In this document: positions 22,098 through 33,973 of the stretch, piece by piece | How the letters are laid out: the number at the start of each line of letters is the position of its first letter | How positions within the stretch are numbered: the first letter of the stretch is position 1 | Source of the DNA: Pomacea canaliculata | Taxonomy: Eukaryota > Mollusca > Gastropoda > Architaenioglossa > Ampullariidae | Direction: 5' to 3' | DNA: 64,000 nucleotides | NCBI RefSeq assembly: GCF_003073045.1 | Contig: NC_037592.1 | Span: 1,089,371 to 1,153,370 of the forward strand | Notes under the pieces: model-generated | What the model saw: the letters and a program-made list of their open reading frames with translations, nothing else | The model's database searches: none | What the model was told of the DNA's origin: nothing | Program-made: the position numbers and the translations under genes

Positions 22098-22297
22098 CAG
22101 GGGTGGGCAGTTAATTTTCCCAAGGGGCCGAATGAGAAACTGGGATGGTTTTAGAGGGCCGGACTAATATAGTTAACTCAGTGTTACCCAGTACTGTATA
22201 TATACTATATATACTGGCGGGCGGGCCAGCGTGCGGGCCGGTCAGAGACAAGAGGCGGGCCGGATTCGGCCCGCGGGACGCCCTTTGCCCAGGTCTG
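22098..22297. mobile_element. hAT MITE (200 bp) with perfect 8-bp duplication
   Basis: It begins CAGGGGTGGGCAGTTAATTT and ends TTTGCCCAGGTCTG, the standard hAT terminus type, with GGCCGG-rich inner ends. GTCTAGAT flanks both sides (22090-22097 and 22298-22305). Confidence 0.9.
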
Positions 22298-22542
22298 GTC
22301 TAGATTCTAGAAGAACGCTCGTGCATTGAGGTCTCTGAATTAATGTGCCACTTGGGGGACCTGCGAGCAAGTTGGAATTGACAGTAAAGAGGTGGATATG
22401 TCACTGATGTATGGCCACTCTGTGGATGGAGAGGATGGGGTCCGCCACTGGCACTGCAACCTCTAAGCCCGAAGTGAGATGTCAAAGGAGTTTGTTTCCC
22501 ATAGTTACTTCACGACACCGTGAAACTTTCTCTTCTCTTTTC

Positions 22543-23115
22543 TCCATCACCAAGCAAACTACATTAGTCTACAACTCTATACCCGGGGTGGGCTTAAACA
22601 CGGCCTGTAGATGCCTGTGGATCGGCATCGTCTGCCAAAATGTAAAACGCACTTGTTTTCATTTTTTTTTAAACATCGGCCTAGGTTAATTTGCTAAAAA
22701 TGTATTTTATCAAGTATAACAGAGTTAGAAATCGGCAGTCTGTAGCATTCCAACACAGACAAAGTAAAAAGATAAAAAATAATAGCAGGCTGACATAGGG
22801 GACGGCTGCCTTCAAAGGAAAGCGAGCGACTACAAACAGCTTCACTTTACACAACAAAGTCGGCAGGTGAAAGCCATTATGTACTCATTTGTTGTCCATT
22901 CCATTATCACTAGGTTTGGGGTGTAGTCAGCTGGCGTGGGGTTAGGGTAGGGAGGAAAGTTAATGCCACTGAGAAGTAACCAAAGAAGCTGACACCTTCA
23001 TTACGATGGACGAGCAGACGACCACCGGCGATGTACCAGCGGCGCGTGCAATAAGATGTCGGCCGGCAGGTCATTGTCGTCACGGGTCAAACACCGGAGC
23101 CCGCAGAGCAACGAA
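22543..23115 (+). repeat. repeat block B, copy 1
   Basis: This segment matches 24243-24850 over about 570 bases. Both contain CATCACCAAGCAAACTACAT, GGATCGGCATCGTCTGCC, AAATCGGCAGTCTGTAGCAT and CAGACGACCACCGGCGATGT. Copies differ by substitutions and small insertions (for example a (GTTT)n run in copy 2). No family recognised. Confidence 0.85.
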
Positions 23116-23929
23116 AAGTAAATCGGGATCAACAAGACAAACCAAAACAAAGGCGTGGATGCGAATCAGTGAGCGTGAATAAGATTTTTAAAGACATGGG
23201 TGGCTGGCCAGCCGGTGCGCAAAGTGCAAAGTGCGTGAGCGACTGAGGCTGAGAGATTTGTGTACAGACGTGTGTGCGTGTGTGTGTGTGTGGGAGACAT
23301 GTGCTGAATCTGTATTTTGGGGATTTTTGTTTGTGTAGTTATGATATGCGATTAGCGTCTAAGACAAAGTCAGGGAATTCTCTTTGTGTAGATAAGGTTT
23401 GGCGTCTGTCGGGGCTGACGACGCTGTTGTTGGAAGGGAACAAGAGACGCTTGTGATTGTATATGCATGGTCGTAGAGTGTGTTGCTGATGTACTTCACT
23501 TTCTGCAGACTCAGTCAAACACTTGATCAATCGGAGTGAAAAGTTACCGCACGGCGAAGGATGAACAGACCGCCGTCAGTCAGCAAACTGAGGACGTTGA
23601 CCGTTGACCACCTGCGTGTGACCAGACCGTTGGCCACGCACCGACACTCGAGTCGCGAGGACGAACTGTGTTCGTGACAATAACAGAGGGTGTGACCATG
23701 AACGTGTATTGTGAAGTGATCGGCTGTTGGTCTCGGCGAGCTGTAACAAAGTAAATAAACCGGAAGCTATGTCGTTTCCTGCCTCTTTTTAGTAGTTAAT
23801 CTTAAATGTGAAAAAAACGGAAGTTTTGTGGTTCCGAGCCTCGTTCTAGCAGTTAAGTGAAAAAAATCGTCTGCCACTTGTCCAGGGATATTATTTCTTG
23901 GTGTGACACTGTAACAGTGTAACTGGTCC

Positions 23930-24242
23930 TTGGCTGTGAACGGCGGGTGACTCAGGCAGTGGCCTGGAAGGGGGAATAACCTTTTGAACTGCGATGACAG
24001 TTGTGACCACGCGAGTGCCATTGGCTAGAGGGGTGGGTGTACATGGTGGTGGGTGTGTGTCTGATTGGTTTTTGTTTGTTGTTTTTTTTGTGCGTGCGTG
24101 TTATGGTGGGGCTCTCCCCTATTTGTTTTGTTTGGCCATCTGTATGAAAGGGGTTTTGTTTTCTTTTTTTTTCCTTTCTTCCATATTTTTATTTTTTATT
24201 ATTTTTTTTTTAAGTTTTGTGTTGTCGCTTTGTGTGCGCGTT
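23930..24242 (+). repeat. repeat block A, copy 2
   Basis: This copy is inverted relative to 16657-16995. It carries GGTGACTCAGGCAGTGGCCT, the run GTGCGTGCGTGTTATGGTGG and a poly(T)-rich end with GTCGCTTTGTGTGCGCG. It abuts block B copy 2 without a gap. Confidence 0.75.
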
Positions 24243-24850
24243 TCTCCATCACCAAGCAAACTACATTAGTCTACAACTCTATACCAGGGGTGGCCTTCAG
24301 TACGGCCTGATTATGCCTTTGGATCGGCATCGTCTGCCAAAATGTAAAATGCACTTGTTTGTTTGTTTGTTTGTTTGTTTGTTTGTTTTTTTAAACATCG
24401 GCCTAGGTTAATTTCCTAAAAATGTATTTTATCAAGTATAGCAGAGTTAGAAATCGGCAGTCTGTAGCATTCCAACACAGACAAAGTAAAAAGAAAAAAA
24501 TAATAACAGACTGACATGTCTGATGGAGTCGTTAGAGGCTGCCTTCAAAGGAAAGCGAGCGACTTCCAACAGCTTCACTTTACACAACAAAGTCGGCAGG
24601 TGAAAGCCATTGTGTACTCATTTGTTGTCCATTCTATTATCACCAGGTTTGGGGTGTAGTCAGCTGGCGTGGGTTGCCGCTGGGAAGTGGGGGAACTCGA
24701 CAACATTAACAAAGAAGCTGACACCTTCATTACGATGGACGAGCAGACGACCACCGGCGATGTACCAGCGGCGCGTGCAATAAGATGTCGGCCGGCAGGT
24801 CATTGTCGTCACGGGTCAAACACCGGAGCCCGCAGAGCAACGAAAAAGAA
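24243..24850 (+). repeat. repeat block B, copy 2
   Basis: Second copy of the 22543-23115 block, joined directly to block A. The frame here reading MDEQTTTGDVPAARAIRC is shared by both copies but too short and unlike any family I know to be called coding. Confidence 0.85.
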
Positions 24851-25022
24851 ATAAGGATCAACAAAACACCGCCAAAAAGGCAAAAGCCAAAACCAAAGGC
24901 GCGGATGAGAATCAGTGTACAGTATTGTTAAAGACAAGCGGGACATGATGGACTTGCCACAAAGCCGGACATTTTATGAGCAGGCGGGACACGAGGTCAA
25001 AAGCGTCTGGTCACCTTACCTC

Positions 25023-25656
25023 GGGGCTGAAGCGCGGGGCCCTTCGAGAGCGGGGCCTGGGGCGGCCGCCCCACTTGCCACCCCCCTAACGCCGCCGCTG
25101 ATTACATAAGATTACACTTCCTTCAATTTCTGACCATCCTGCGTGCCTGCTATCGTGAAAATTAAATTTGATCATGCTTGAGTTATAAGCAAGGCCCAGT
25201 CGGATATCTTGATAAAGTTTGGCGAAATCCATTTAAGATGCGAGCTCTCAAAACTTGAGAGAGAATGTGTGTGTGTGTATGCAACCGGATCCGTGGGTGT
25301 CAAGTAGAGGAACAGATGAGGTGGAAAAACTCGATCGAGATATCAGCAAGATTTTATCTATTTATTGTGGACGTTTATTTAGCTGTAGTGGCTACAGTGT
25401 TTCAACCACATATCATAAGGTTCGTCTATTTAGCGAGCCCACACTGATCACGTGTCAGATTTTATCTTTTGTAGGTAGAATGTCGTCTACAAAAATATTA
25501 CTGGGGTCTGCAGTGACAGGTGAATTATTATGTAGCCATCCATTAATGTGTGCCTGTATGTATGTGTGTATGTATGTGTGTGTCTGTGTGTGTGTATGTG
25601 TGTGTGTATGTATGTATGTGTGTGTATGTATGTGTGTATGTGTGTATGTATGTATG

Positions 25657-25689
<33 letters not shown>

Positions 25690-27660
25690 GTGTATGTAGG
25701 TATGTGTGTATGTATGTATTGAAATAGGAAGAATGAGGATTATCGCGTGGAGTGAAAATGTGATGGATGCTCAGGTTTATCCATTCAGCCTTGTGTTGTT
25801 TTGTCAAAGTCTACGATTTCAGACATAGTTGAGATATGCACTCCATAAGAAGATTGATATCATCTGGCGACATGACAAATATCAGTAACAATGTACTCAG
25901 TGGTGTGTACTCCACGCAGAAGGACAGCGTTCACACATACACCACCATTGGCAGCTGGCATACAAAAGCTGTACAAACACTTTGCCAACACAGTCTCCAC
26001 ACAGGACAGGCCACAGACTCTGGCATTGCAGGGAGAAGGAGTCCTGGCCCAACGATCCAGACATCAACAAAGGTCAAAAGGGAGGCGAGCCCGTGGACCA
26101 GCGTGGATTGTGGTGTCTTCGGATAAAAAAATGGAAATCATCGAGATGAGAGCTGACATCTCATCGAACGCGCAGTGGCGGGTGCGACACTACACCCACG
26201 CCGACACACACGCCGACACACACGCAGACATGCACACACGCAGACATGCACACACGCACACACAGCGAAATGCAGTGAAAGAATGACACACGCATGTATT
26301 ATGTATGTGCGTCTCATTTATTTTGGTAAATTTGCGTATTATTGTCCATGTTTATGTATATAAGCATTATGTATGTGTGTGTTTATGTGTGTGTGCATGC
26401 ATATATATGTTTGTGTGTTTCCCTTTTGGTGGGGTGTTATTGCTTTGGGCAATTATCTACCTTCATTTGATTTTCACCTTCCCACTCCGCCCTACGTCAA
26501 GTCACTCCCTTGTCACCACTGTAGTAAGAACTGAAAGGTGTCGGACTCAGATCTGGACTCGGGACACTCTGAGTGATGATGTTTCGTAGAACTGGCTGTC
26601 GAGAGTTTGACCGGGTACTACAGGCTATACTCAGCATGGTGCGAACCGGGTGGGGTGTTGATGGGGTACATTCTGCTTTTGGTGTTTATTTCTCCTCTTT
26701 CTTCAGTCGAGAAAATGACTTGCATAGTGGGGGACCCTATGAATAGATGAGTCTCATTGTAAACTTAATGTGGATTTGAAGACCTGCAAAAATGAATTTG
26801 ATGTAATATTTTGTGGCTGTGAGGAACACGAAGTGAATATAAGTCCTTATGTAGAAAAGTCTAAGAGCATGTAAGGACCAGTAAAGTTCCTACAAATCCT
26901 GTCGATGCTACAATGTAAAGTACAGAATATCATGACATTAGCTTGTATTTATATATCTGGGTGTGTTTCTGTGCTCGTGTGCATGCTTTGTGTTGCTGTG
27001 TATGTGGGTGGCCTGGGTATGTATACATGTGCTTGTTTATTGTTTATTTCAGCACTACATCCATGGCAGCAGTCAAGGGCATCATGGAGACCTACATCAA
27101 CATGCTGCTCAGTGTCCTTATTGGCAGACTTTGTCTTTTCCATCGTGCTGTAGGTGGAACTGTCAGCTACTCCTGTAGAAACCAGTAGCCACCAATCAGA
27201 CCATTAGCCTTACTTCGTGCAAGTTCCACGTTGACTGATTTTCTGTATATCTGTTTTAGATACGATCATTCATCTGTCACCTACTGTGACGTATTACTAG
27301 GCTGGGAGAAGGCTGGCCTGACTAGCCCGAGGGGAAAGGGGTATCTTTAGCTGGCTCGCTCCACCCGGCTTTCACCCTCACACACAATCGCCGCCTGTAC
27401 GCACGTCCGCACGCGTCCTGACTAACAGTCACACCCGCGTGCGCAAACACTCCACTGACAAGACAGTGTACACGTAAAAGATTATAATTAAAACAAAAGC
27501 AAGTTAGGTTGACATGAAGACGATTGAACAACAATGAATTGAGAAAATAATTTGATCTTACGTATCTTACGTATCTGCACATATGTCCGGACACGCGGTC
27601 CGTCCCTGACACACAATTCACAGTCTTGGAATAATATCGTACTGATAGTCTCACTCGACT
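25023..27660. other. no gene seen; simple repeats
   Basis: This stretch holds a long TATG/TGTG microsatellite at 25548-25722 and a CACACGCAGACA-type repeat at 26190-26270. A GC-rich, degenerate hAT-like terminus lies near 25060-25107. A short ATG frame at 27062 (MAAVKGIMETYINMLLSVL) sits after a TTTATTTCAG acceptor-like motif but lacks any partner exon. Confidence 0.6.
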
Positions 27661-27677
27661 GCTTCGCTTGTTGCTTC

Positions 27678-27941
27678 CTGAAGCTGGGTGTAGCTGGCTA
27701 CGTACCCCTGGGCTTCTAGGCGATTCCTTGTCACTGTCCCACCACGGTTGCCCCAGGCAACGGATGCAGCGACGATACTCGTAGTAGAGCTGACTTCTGA
27801 ACTGGAAGTCGTTGTTTCCTGAAGACGGGTGCAGTTGCCTGCATGCACCTGGTCTCGTAGATTATTTCTTGTCACTGTCCCACCCAGTTACTCCAGGCAA
27901 TGGGTGCAGCGACGATTCTCGCAGTAGAGATGACTGTAGGC
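27678..27941. repeat. two-unit ~125-bp tandem repeat
   Basis: Two diverged units start near 27678 and 27819. Both carry TTCTTGTCACTGTCCCACC-like sequence, CCAGGCAA(C/T)GG.TGCAGCGACGAT and .CGCAGTAGAG.TGACT. Their frames are open on the minus strand by periodicity only. Confidence 0.7.
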
Positions 27942-28220
27942 TGTTCTGTAGATGACCACACAGGGCCGGTGGCACGGTGGTGTCTGCCAGCCGCTGCCTC
28001 GCACGTCTTGCTGCCGGACACAGTTAACTCCCTCACTTGTTGGGAGAATCAATCCTTGGTTACAGCGCACACTCTCCTCTCTACTCCACCAGATCACAAG
28101 TGCCAGCAGGTAGTGATACGCTCTGATTGAACGGGCTTCCCTATTTCAGACCTGCTGCCTGCGACTGACTATCACTCAGAGACTACGTCTCTGCTGGAAC
28201 ACGAGGGAAAAAGCCTCGAC

Positions 28221-28465
28221 TATTGTTGTTGTTGTTGTTGTTTAGTAGGAAAGTGCTTCCACCTTGCGGCGATTTCGCACTATGGGGGGGGGGGGGGAAT
28301 ACACCGTGCTAGCAACTAAGGCTATATCACGGCAAGCAGCCAGCCCTGTAAACAGATGCCACGTGCAGAGAAAGAACAGCGTGCCCGAGACGAGAAATGA
28401 ACTCAGGGCAGCCAACCTTCACTGTATTGGTGACAGGCGCTAACCGTTGCGCCACCGGACCTTGG
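28221..28465 (-). mobile_element. tRNA-derived SINE, longer form, 10-bp target duplication
   Basis: On the minus strand it starts GGTCCGGTGGCGCAACGG like the copy at 12484. It runs through the same body to a C run, then continues with about 45 bases (GTGCGAAATCGCCGCAAGG...) and an (AAC)n tail. AAGCCTCGAC flanks both ends (28211-28220 and 28466-28475). This shows the full family member has a unique 3' part after the C run. Confidence 0.85.
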
Positions 28466-28653
28466 AAGCCTCGACCACACTTCGGTTCTAGCTTATATAC
28501 TACCGGGCCACGTGGCCCCTGTCAATTCTATCGAACTAGTTCTGACGCTGTCGAACTCTGACTAGAGGGACTACACCAGAGAGCTTAGATGTAGAGAGGG
28601 ATCACTCGTGACCGCGGGAAAACTCGTCAGTTAGAGTTATCTTTCGTAGTAGG

Positions 28654-28793
28654 ATGCTACGAAACAACATGGCACAAGGCGATCGTCTGAGGCAAGGTGG
28701 GCAATTTTGCTCTGCAATAAACTGTCAGAACGCCAGATTTAAATCAACCTCAAAAGAAAAACTTTTCCACAATTTCCCAAAGGACGAAGAGAG
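28654..28793 (+). pseudogene. THAP zinc-finger exon of the P-element relic
   Basis: ATG at 28654 opens a 46-codon exon with FCSAINCQNAR..., the C-x4-C start of a THAP DNA-binding domain, and FHNFPKDEER, the typical downstream motif (FH.FPKD..R). The donor AGAG/GTAAGC is near consensus. An acceptor at 29452 joins in phase (RCKIC), but the second half of the THAP domain is not recognisable there. Confidence 0.7.
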
Positions 28794-31700
28794 GTAAGCT
28801 AAAAATTTATTCTCAAATTACGATCGATAAGTGTCTACTGTAGTTCAGAGCAGTCTACTACAACACGTTTGTTCGATTTCTATGATTATTAAAACGACTT
28901 TACTGATTATACTGTGAAACTGTGTGATGAATTCTCACTTATCTGATTACAAACCTATTTAAATTTGTTATAGTATTTTCATTTAAGGCATTCGTCACTG
29001 GGGTGAGGTGTTATAAAAAGATTTGTTATTAATATATTGAAAAAATTATTACAACAGGTGCAAAATATGGATGAACTTTACGAGTACAACTGTCCAACCC
29101 AAAAAAAAAGTCTTGTCTGGAATGCAGTCCCCACAATTTTCTCCATTCCAAATCCACCATGCAAGGTTGATAACTTATGATTATAAGATAATAATATATA
29201 ATAGATAATAATATATTCCAATATATATTACTAAGCCATATTTTACCATCATGGTCCTTTGTTTCTGTCATATTTTATTTTTTTAATTAACATTTATCAT
29301 GAGAGATCACTCTAACTGGGACATAAGGCTAATGATGATCATAGCTTGCACTGCAAAAGGTCTGTTTGAATGTGTGTGTGTTTGTACAGATTCTACATAT
29401 AGATTTATTGGATATTTTGGTTACTGTTAACTCATTTTCATTATGCTAATAGGTGCAAAATCTGTAAATCACATTTCCATGTACCTGTATTTGTAGGTAA
29501 CTTCTTCAAGAAAGCGACCAATGGACAGAATATCCAAACCTACCTCTGCAAAGCAGCCCAGGATTTAACAGAAAGCTGTAGTCTTGCAAGGTAATTGTTT
29601 TTAAATCATATATGTCTTCTTGCTATTTTTCATTCATTAAGAAAATATTTATAAAATGAGGGATGATATTGTCCAGTACATTACAAGCATCTTTTTTATA
29701 CATCTGTTTGCAGAAGAACAAGCAGATATTGCAGTTGAGCCTTCATGCTCTATAACTGTGCCAGATCTCCTACAAAGCTGAATTAAAGATGGAGATCACA
29801 AATCTTAAAGAAAAACTCAGCAGCCTGATGGAAGAGCTCGAAAAGAAGGAAACAAAAAAGCGTAGCAGAAACAGAAGGAGCCAAAAGAAAGCAAAAAAAG
29901 CTACCATTTTAAAACAACTGTCTACCATTCTTCCATCTGAGAGCATTTTTTTTTACATCACAGTTAAAAGAAAATAATAAGAGCAAGAATGGATATAGAT
30001 GGACAGAGAATGACAAAGTAACAGCTCTCTCTTTGCTTCATACAAGTCTGAAGGCCTATCGTTTGCTGAAGAAAATTTTTTTGCTCCCTTCTGTATCAAC
30101 ATTAAAGAGGACGATGCAAAAAATAAAGATTTACCCAGGATTTAGTGAAAAAATATTAGAAGGACTCAAGGTGAAAATAGCTGCATATCCTCCAAACTCA
30201 AATCTGTGTGCTCTACTGATAGATAAAATGACTATTAAAGAACAAGTTAAATATAATGAAGAAAAAGATGAAGTAGAAGGCTTTGAAGACTTCGGGAGTG
30301 ACTCAAGAACACACCTCATAGCCAATCATGCTACAGTGTTTATGTTGAGAGGATTGATATCTTCCTGGAAACAGCCAGTTGGCTATTTTCTCTCAAGTGG
30401 ACCAATGCCCAGTGAAAGGCAGTTTGACCTGATCAAAGAATGTGTGAATTAAGTGCAGGGTGCTGGTTTGAAGGTGAAGGTGATCATAGCAGACCAGGGG
30501 GCAAACAATAGAAAAACATTTGAAAAGCAGTTTAATATTTCAGAAAGCCATCCATTCTTATTACATAATAACGGGAAGATCTTTTTCATGTATGATCCCC
30601 CACATCTTCTAAAAAACATACGTAACAATTTAAAGAAGCATGGTTTCTTGTAAATGCAGTTTGTGCTCTTGGAACATGTGGAAAAACTTTTTCAAGTTTG
30701 ACAAACAAAATTCTGTGCGAATGGCACCAAAGTTAACTGAAAAACACATGATCCTTCCCCCTTTCAGTAAAATGAATGTTTCGTTGGCTGCACAGGTACT
30801 GTCTCACTCAGTTGCAGCTGGGATATCAACATTAGTGCAGTTTGGAAACACTTCCTGATGCTGCTAAACAAACAGCACTATTTATTGAACGCTTGACCAG
30901 TTGTTTAATGCATTTAACAGCAGCAGACTCAGTTCAGGAAAGACAGATGGGTCATGCAATGTCACGATCATCTGGGCATAAAGAGTTTCTCTGTGACACT
31001 TTGCAATGGTTGCGCACTGTTGAAACACCCTCATCCAATGCACTACCTTGTCTGACAGGGTGGAAGATGACTGTGCAGGCTCTGCTTGAGCTTTTTGATG
31101 AGCTTCAGACAAATCATGGTATTTCATTCCTTCTTACAGATAGACTGAATCAAGACTGCTTAGAAAACTTTTTTCTTGCATTCGGCAAAAAGGGGAGCAT
31201 CTACATAATCCCACTGCAGAACAGTTTAGATTATTCTTCCGTCAGCTCATGATTGAGAACCTGTTTCATCACAGTCGTGGAACTAATTGCCAGAAGGACA
31301 ATGACAGCTCTTTATTGACTCTGACATCTGTGACCGCTGAAAAACAACAGGACATAATGATATGTAATGAAGATATTGATGAGAATGACTATGACCATGA
31401 CAGTGATTGTTTAAATGACAAAGACATTATTGATAAAGTAAATATCACTTTCAATAATTTTGATGATGATAACTGTAGTGACCCTCTAGCCATTTTCTCC
31501 ATACAACCACCACCAAAAAACAAATGTTTAAACATTGCAGAAGAAAATGTGTTGCACTATATTTCAGGATATCTTGTTAAAAAGTTAATGGGAAAGATTT
31601 GTGATCAATGTAAGACAACTATTGCAGGATCTCTCACAGGATCAGAATCAGAAAAGTTTCTTATAAACAAGCAGTTTGGTGGACTCAATATTCCAAGTAA

Positions 31701-31983
31701 AATTCTGAGTGAGACAGTTAAGATATTAGAGTGTACCTATTGTAAAAATATTGACCAGTTACTTCCTGGGAAAAAAATTAAATCTCAGTTGATTCGACTT
31801 CTGTGGGAAGAGCTAAAAAGCATTGACCTCTGTTGTCCACTTGGTGCATGTGATCTGAAAGAAAGTGTGATTAATCTGTTTATCAATGTTCGCCTTCATT
31901 GTTCGTTGAAAGATAGCTCTGTGTCCTTTTTTGAAAAAGGAACAAAAAGAAATAGAAAAATGTTGAAGTTTCATCATTTGTAG
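28654..31983 (+). pseudogene. P-element transposase, THAP9-like, decayed
   Basis: After the THAP exon come a coiled-coil/basic stretch (29789-29940: EITNLKEKLSSLMEELEKKE, KKRSRNRRSQKKAKKA) and a WTENDK...SLLHTSLKAYRLL segment. The transposase core follows: LCALLIDKMTIKEQVKYNEE, VFMLRGLISSWKQPVGYFL, VIIADQGANNRKTFEKQF, FFMYDPPHLLKNIRNNLKKH, PKLTEKH. The late part is LPCLTGWKMTVQALLELFDE, QKGEHLHNPTAEQFRLFFRQ and a Cys-rich C-terminus (YISGYLVKKLMGKICDQCK...). Damage: stops at 30450 and 30652, and frame changes near 29945, 30696, 30846 and 31170, several of them in T runs. The region is clearly more AT-rich than its flanks. No terminal inverted repeats were recognised. Confidence 0.85.
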
Positions 31984-33110
31984 CTTTTCAGCTAAAGTAA
32001 TTTAAAATTATTTTAGAACAGTGTGAAAGAAAATGTTATAAATCTTTATTTAAAGTACATGTGTGAATGATCCCTTTTGAGTATCTGCTTGCTGTATATT
32101 TTATAGTAAGCATCGCTGTTATCTTTAAATTGTCCACCAATGTTCTTACAATAAGGGATATGAATGTAGATAAATATATACATTATTATTAGCAGTATTA
32201 TGATTTGTGTGATAATTTATTGCTCATGCTTGTATGTTAACAGAAATCTATATGTCTCAGTACGTGAGCAAGTCTTCTGAATGTGGCTTGTTTATATTCA
32301 TGTGTAAGTTTGTTTTTAACTGCTTTTCTCATATTCATAAATTCTCATAATTTAGATTTTTATGGATTTTAAATAAATGCAAATTTGTGCTCATGGATGT
32401 GCTGTTTGAATTTATAAAAGTTATCCTTTTAAATATAGTCAGCTGTCATACTTGTATTAAAACTCTCCCAAACTACACTCGTCTAAGCAATTCTCATCAA
32501 TAAAAGACACAAAAATCTGTTCTTAGATAAAAGTCATTTGATATCGCAAACACCTAGACATTTACTCCAAAGATAAACACTGCTAGCGCCGACTTTGTTT
32601 AGTAGTGGTTGATAGTAGCAACTGCACGTAGCATATCATTTCGAAGGGACGCAACTCCGTCACTGCTTTTTAACAAGTAAGGATAAAGAAGGAGTGCACC
32701 CTCTCTACATCTCAGCTCTCTGACTACACCCCCTCGCGCTATACTCGGATACCCATCATCTATCCACCGCTCATCTTCCCACGGTCGGCCACACCACCCT
32801 CCGACAGTCTAGCTCCCCTATTCGGCACCGGCGTCCAGTCGGTGGTAAAGAAAACAAACTCTGTTCTCACGACCGAGTGTACAGTGTACTGGCCTTTCAT
32901 TAACACCCGTGAAGTGATGCCTGCGGCCCCCGTTTCGTAAGCGGCCTCGATTCCCAGGCTCAGCTACCACAAAGGGAGATAACATCTTCACCCCTATTGT
33001 TCACCCGCAGCCTGTATCGCCTCAGGTACCAACTGCCCCTCCTTACTGTTTCTGTTACTAGTTCGGCGCTGTTTTCTGGCCTTGAACCAGGCTGGTTCAT
33101 GACACCTACA
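31984..33110. other. P-element 3' flank and unassigned sequence
   Basis: AT-rich sequence with an ATTTAAATAAA-type signal near 32370 continues to about 32550. From 32700 the composition changes to CT-rich, and a weak LINE-like piece (HPLYISAL) may lead into the fragment at 33113. No gene seen. Confidence 0.5.
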
Positions 33111-33112
33111 CA

Positions 33113-33480
33113 TTGATGTGTAAAACTTTGTCACGATTTAAGAATGTCTCTGCAACATTTTGTCACTCTGTAGAATTGTTACTCTGCTCCACTCCACTGG
33201 CTGAGTCTCACTCTGCTACCAGCGCCATAGAAGTCTGTATTAATGAAGTCCAAGACTGGATGGTGACAAACAAACTGAAACTCAGCGATGATAGATGATA
33301 CAACGGAATCCCTTCTACGTTCAAGAAGAAGAAATTCATCTTCCCTCGTTTCTCTACCAAGTGACATCAAGGTGGGCGAAACCAACATTACCTTTGTGTC
33401 CTCCATCAGGAATCTGGGATTTATTGTCACTGCAGTCATCTATCTCTCTCTCTAATCGTCTTCGTGCATCAGGTTGCACA
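33113..33480 (+). mobile_element. LINE reverse transcriptase fragment
   Basis: EVCINEVQDWMVTNKLKLSDD followed in another frame by TESLLRS...LPSDIKVGETNITFVSSIRNLGF is the region after the catalytic box of CR1/L2-type reverse transcriptases. It is a short, frame-broken fragment from a different copy than that at 4-7 kb. Confidence 0.7.
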
Positions 33481-33582
33481 TCAGGTTGCACATCAGGCCT
33501 CAGTTGCTGCATGTACCTGAAGGGTCCTCTTCCTGCACGATCAGTCAGTCGCCAGGAGGACAAGCCAACCCACCCCTATGAG

Positions 33583-33883
33583 CAGGGCCGCCGAGAGCCA
33601 GCCCGGGCCCCGGGACAGACCTCTCCGGGCCCCTTGTACTTGTAATCGTAAATTATTTTCCCAGTATATAATGTATGTTTACAATTCGAATCTCAATATC
33701 TACACTCAAACTCAACTTCTGCATGTGTAATGCTTGGGTGTTCTGTCCTTAGACCTTTCTTTAAAAGAAAAAGAAAAGGAGAAGAAGAAGAAAAAAAAAA
33801 TCCACTGACCAAGGCCGGGCCCCCTTGACAGCCGCGGGCCCGGGTACACCAGACCCCCCTGTCCCCCCCTCTCGTCAGGCCTG
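33583..33883. mobile_element. hAT MITE (301 bp) with perfect 8-bp duplication
   Basis: The left end CAGGGCCGCCGAGAG and the reversed right end CAGGCCTGACGAGAG agree at 12 of 15 positions. CCTATGAG occurs directly outside both ends (33575-33582 and 33884-33891). The interior is AT-rich between GGGCCC-rich ends. It sits in or beside the LINE fragment. Confidence 0.9.
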
Positions 33884-33924
33884 CCTATGAGGACCGGTAC
33901 CCAGCTTAACTGGTTAACATGGTG

Positions 33925-33973
33925 TGTCGGACGACAACGATGACGACGACGACGATGATGATGATGATGATGT
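33925..33973. repeat. GAC/GAT trinucleotide microsatellite
   Basis: Runs of ACG followed by ATG units; no coding context. Confidence 0.8.

Larger units (their letters stand above)
21643..25022. mobile_element. possible composite element bounded by a 19-bp inverted repeat
   Basis: GAGGTAAGGTGACCAGACG at 21643-21661 occurs perfectly inverted at 25004-25022. GGTGACCAGACG-type termini are seen on some animal DNA transposons. Inside lie a small hAT-like element, two copies of block B and one of block A, and no transposase. No target duplication is evident, because the identity continues to the outer edge. Confidence 0.35.

Noticed and set aside
23767..24021. Frame MALAWSQLSSQFKRLFP shared with 16903-17226
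   Set aside because: Shared because repeat block A is duplicated; the two frames diverge and end differently, so there is no sign of selection on protein.
25487..25807. Tyr/His/Thr-rich frames over the TATG repeat
   Set aside because: Translation of a microsatellite only.
27062..27185. Short exon MAAVKGIMETYINMLLSVL after an acceptor-like TTTATTTCAG
   Set aside because: No partner exon, no donor in consensus and no recognised family.
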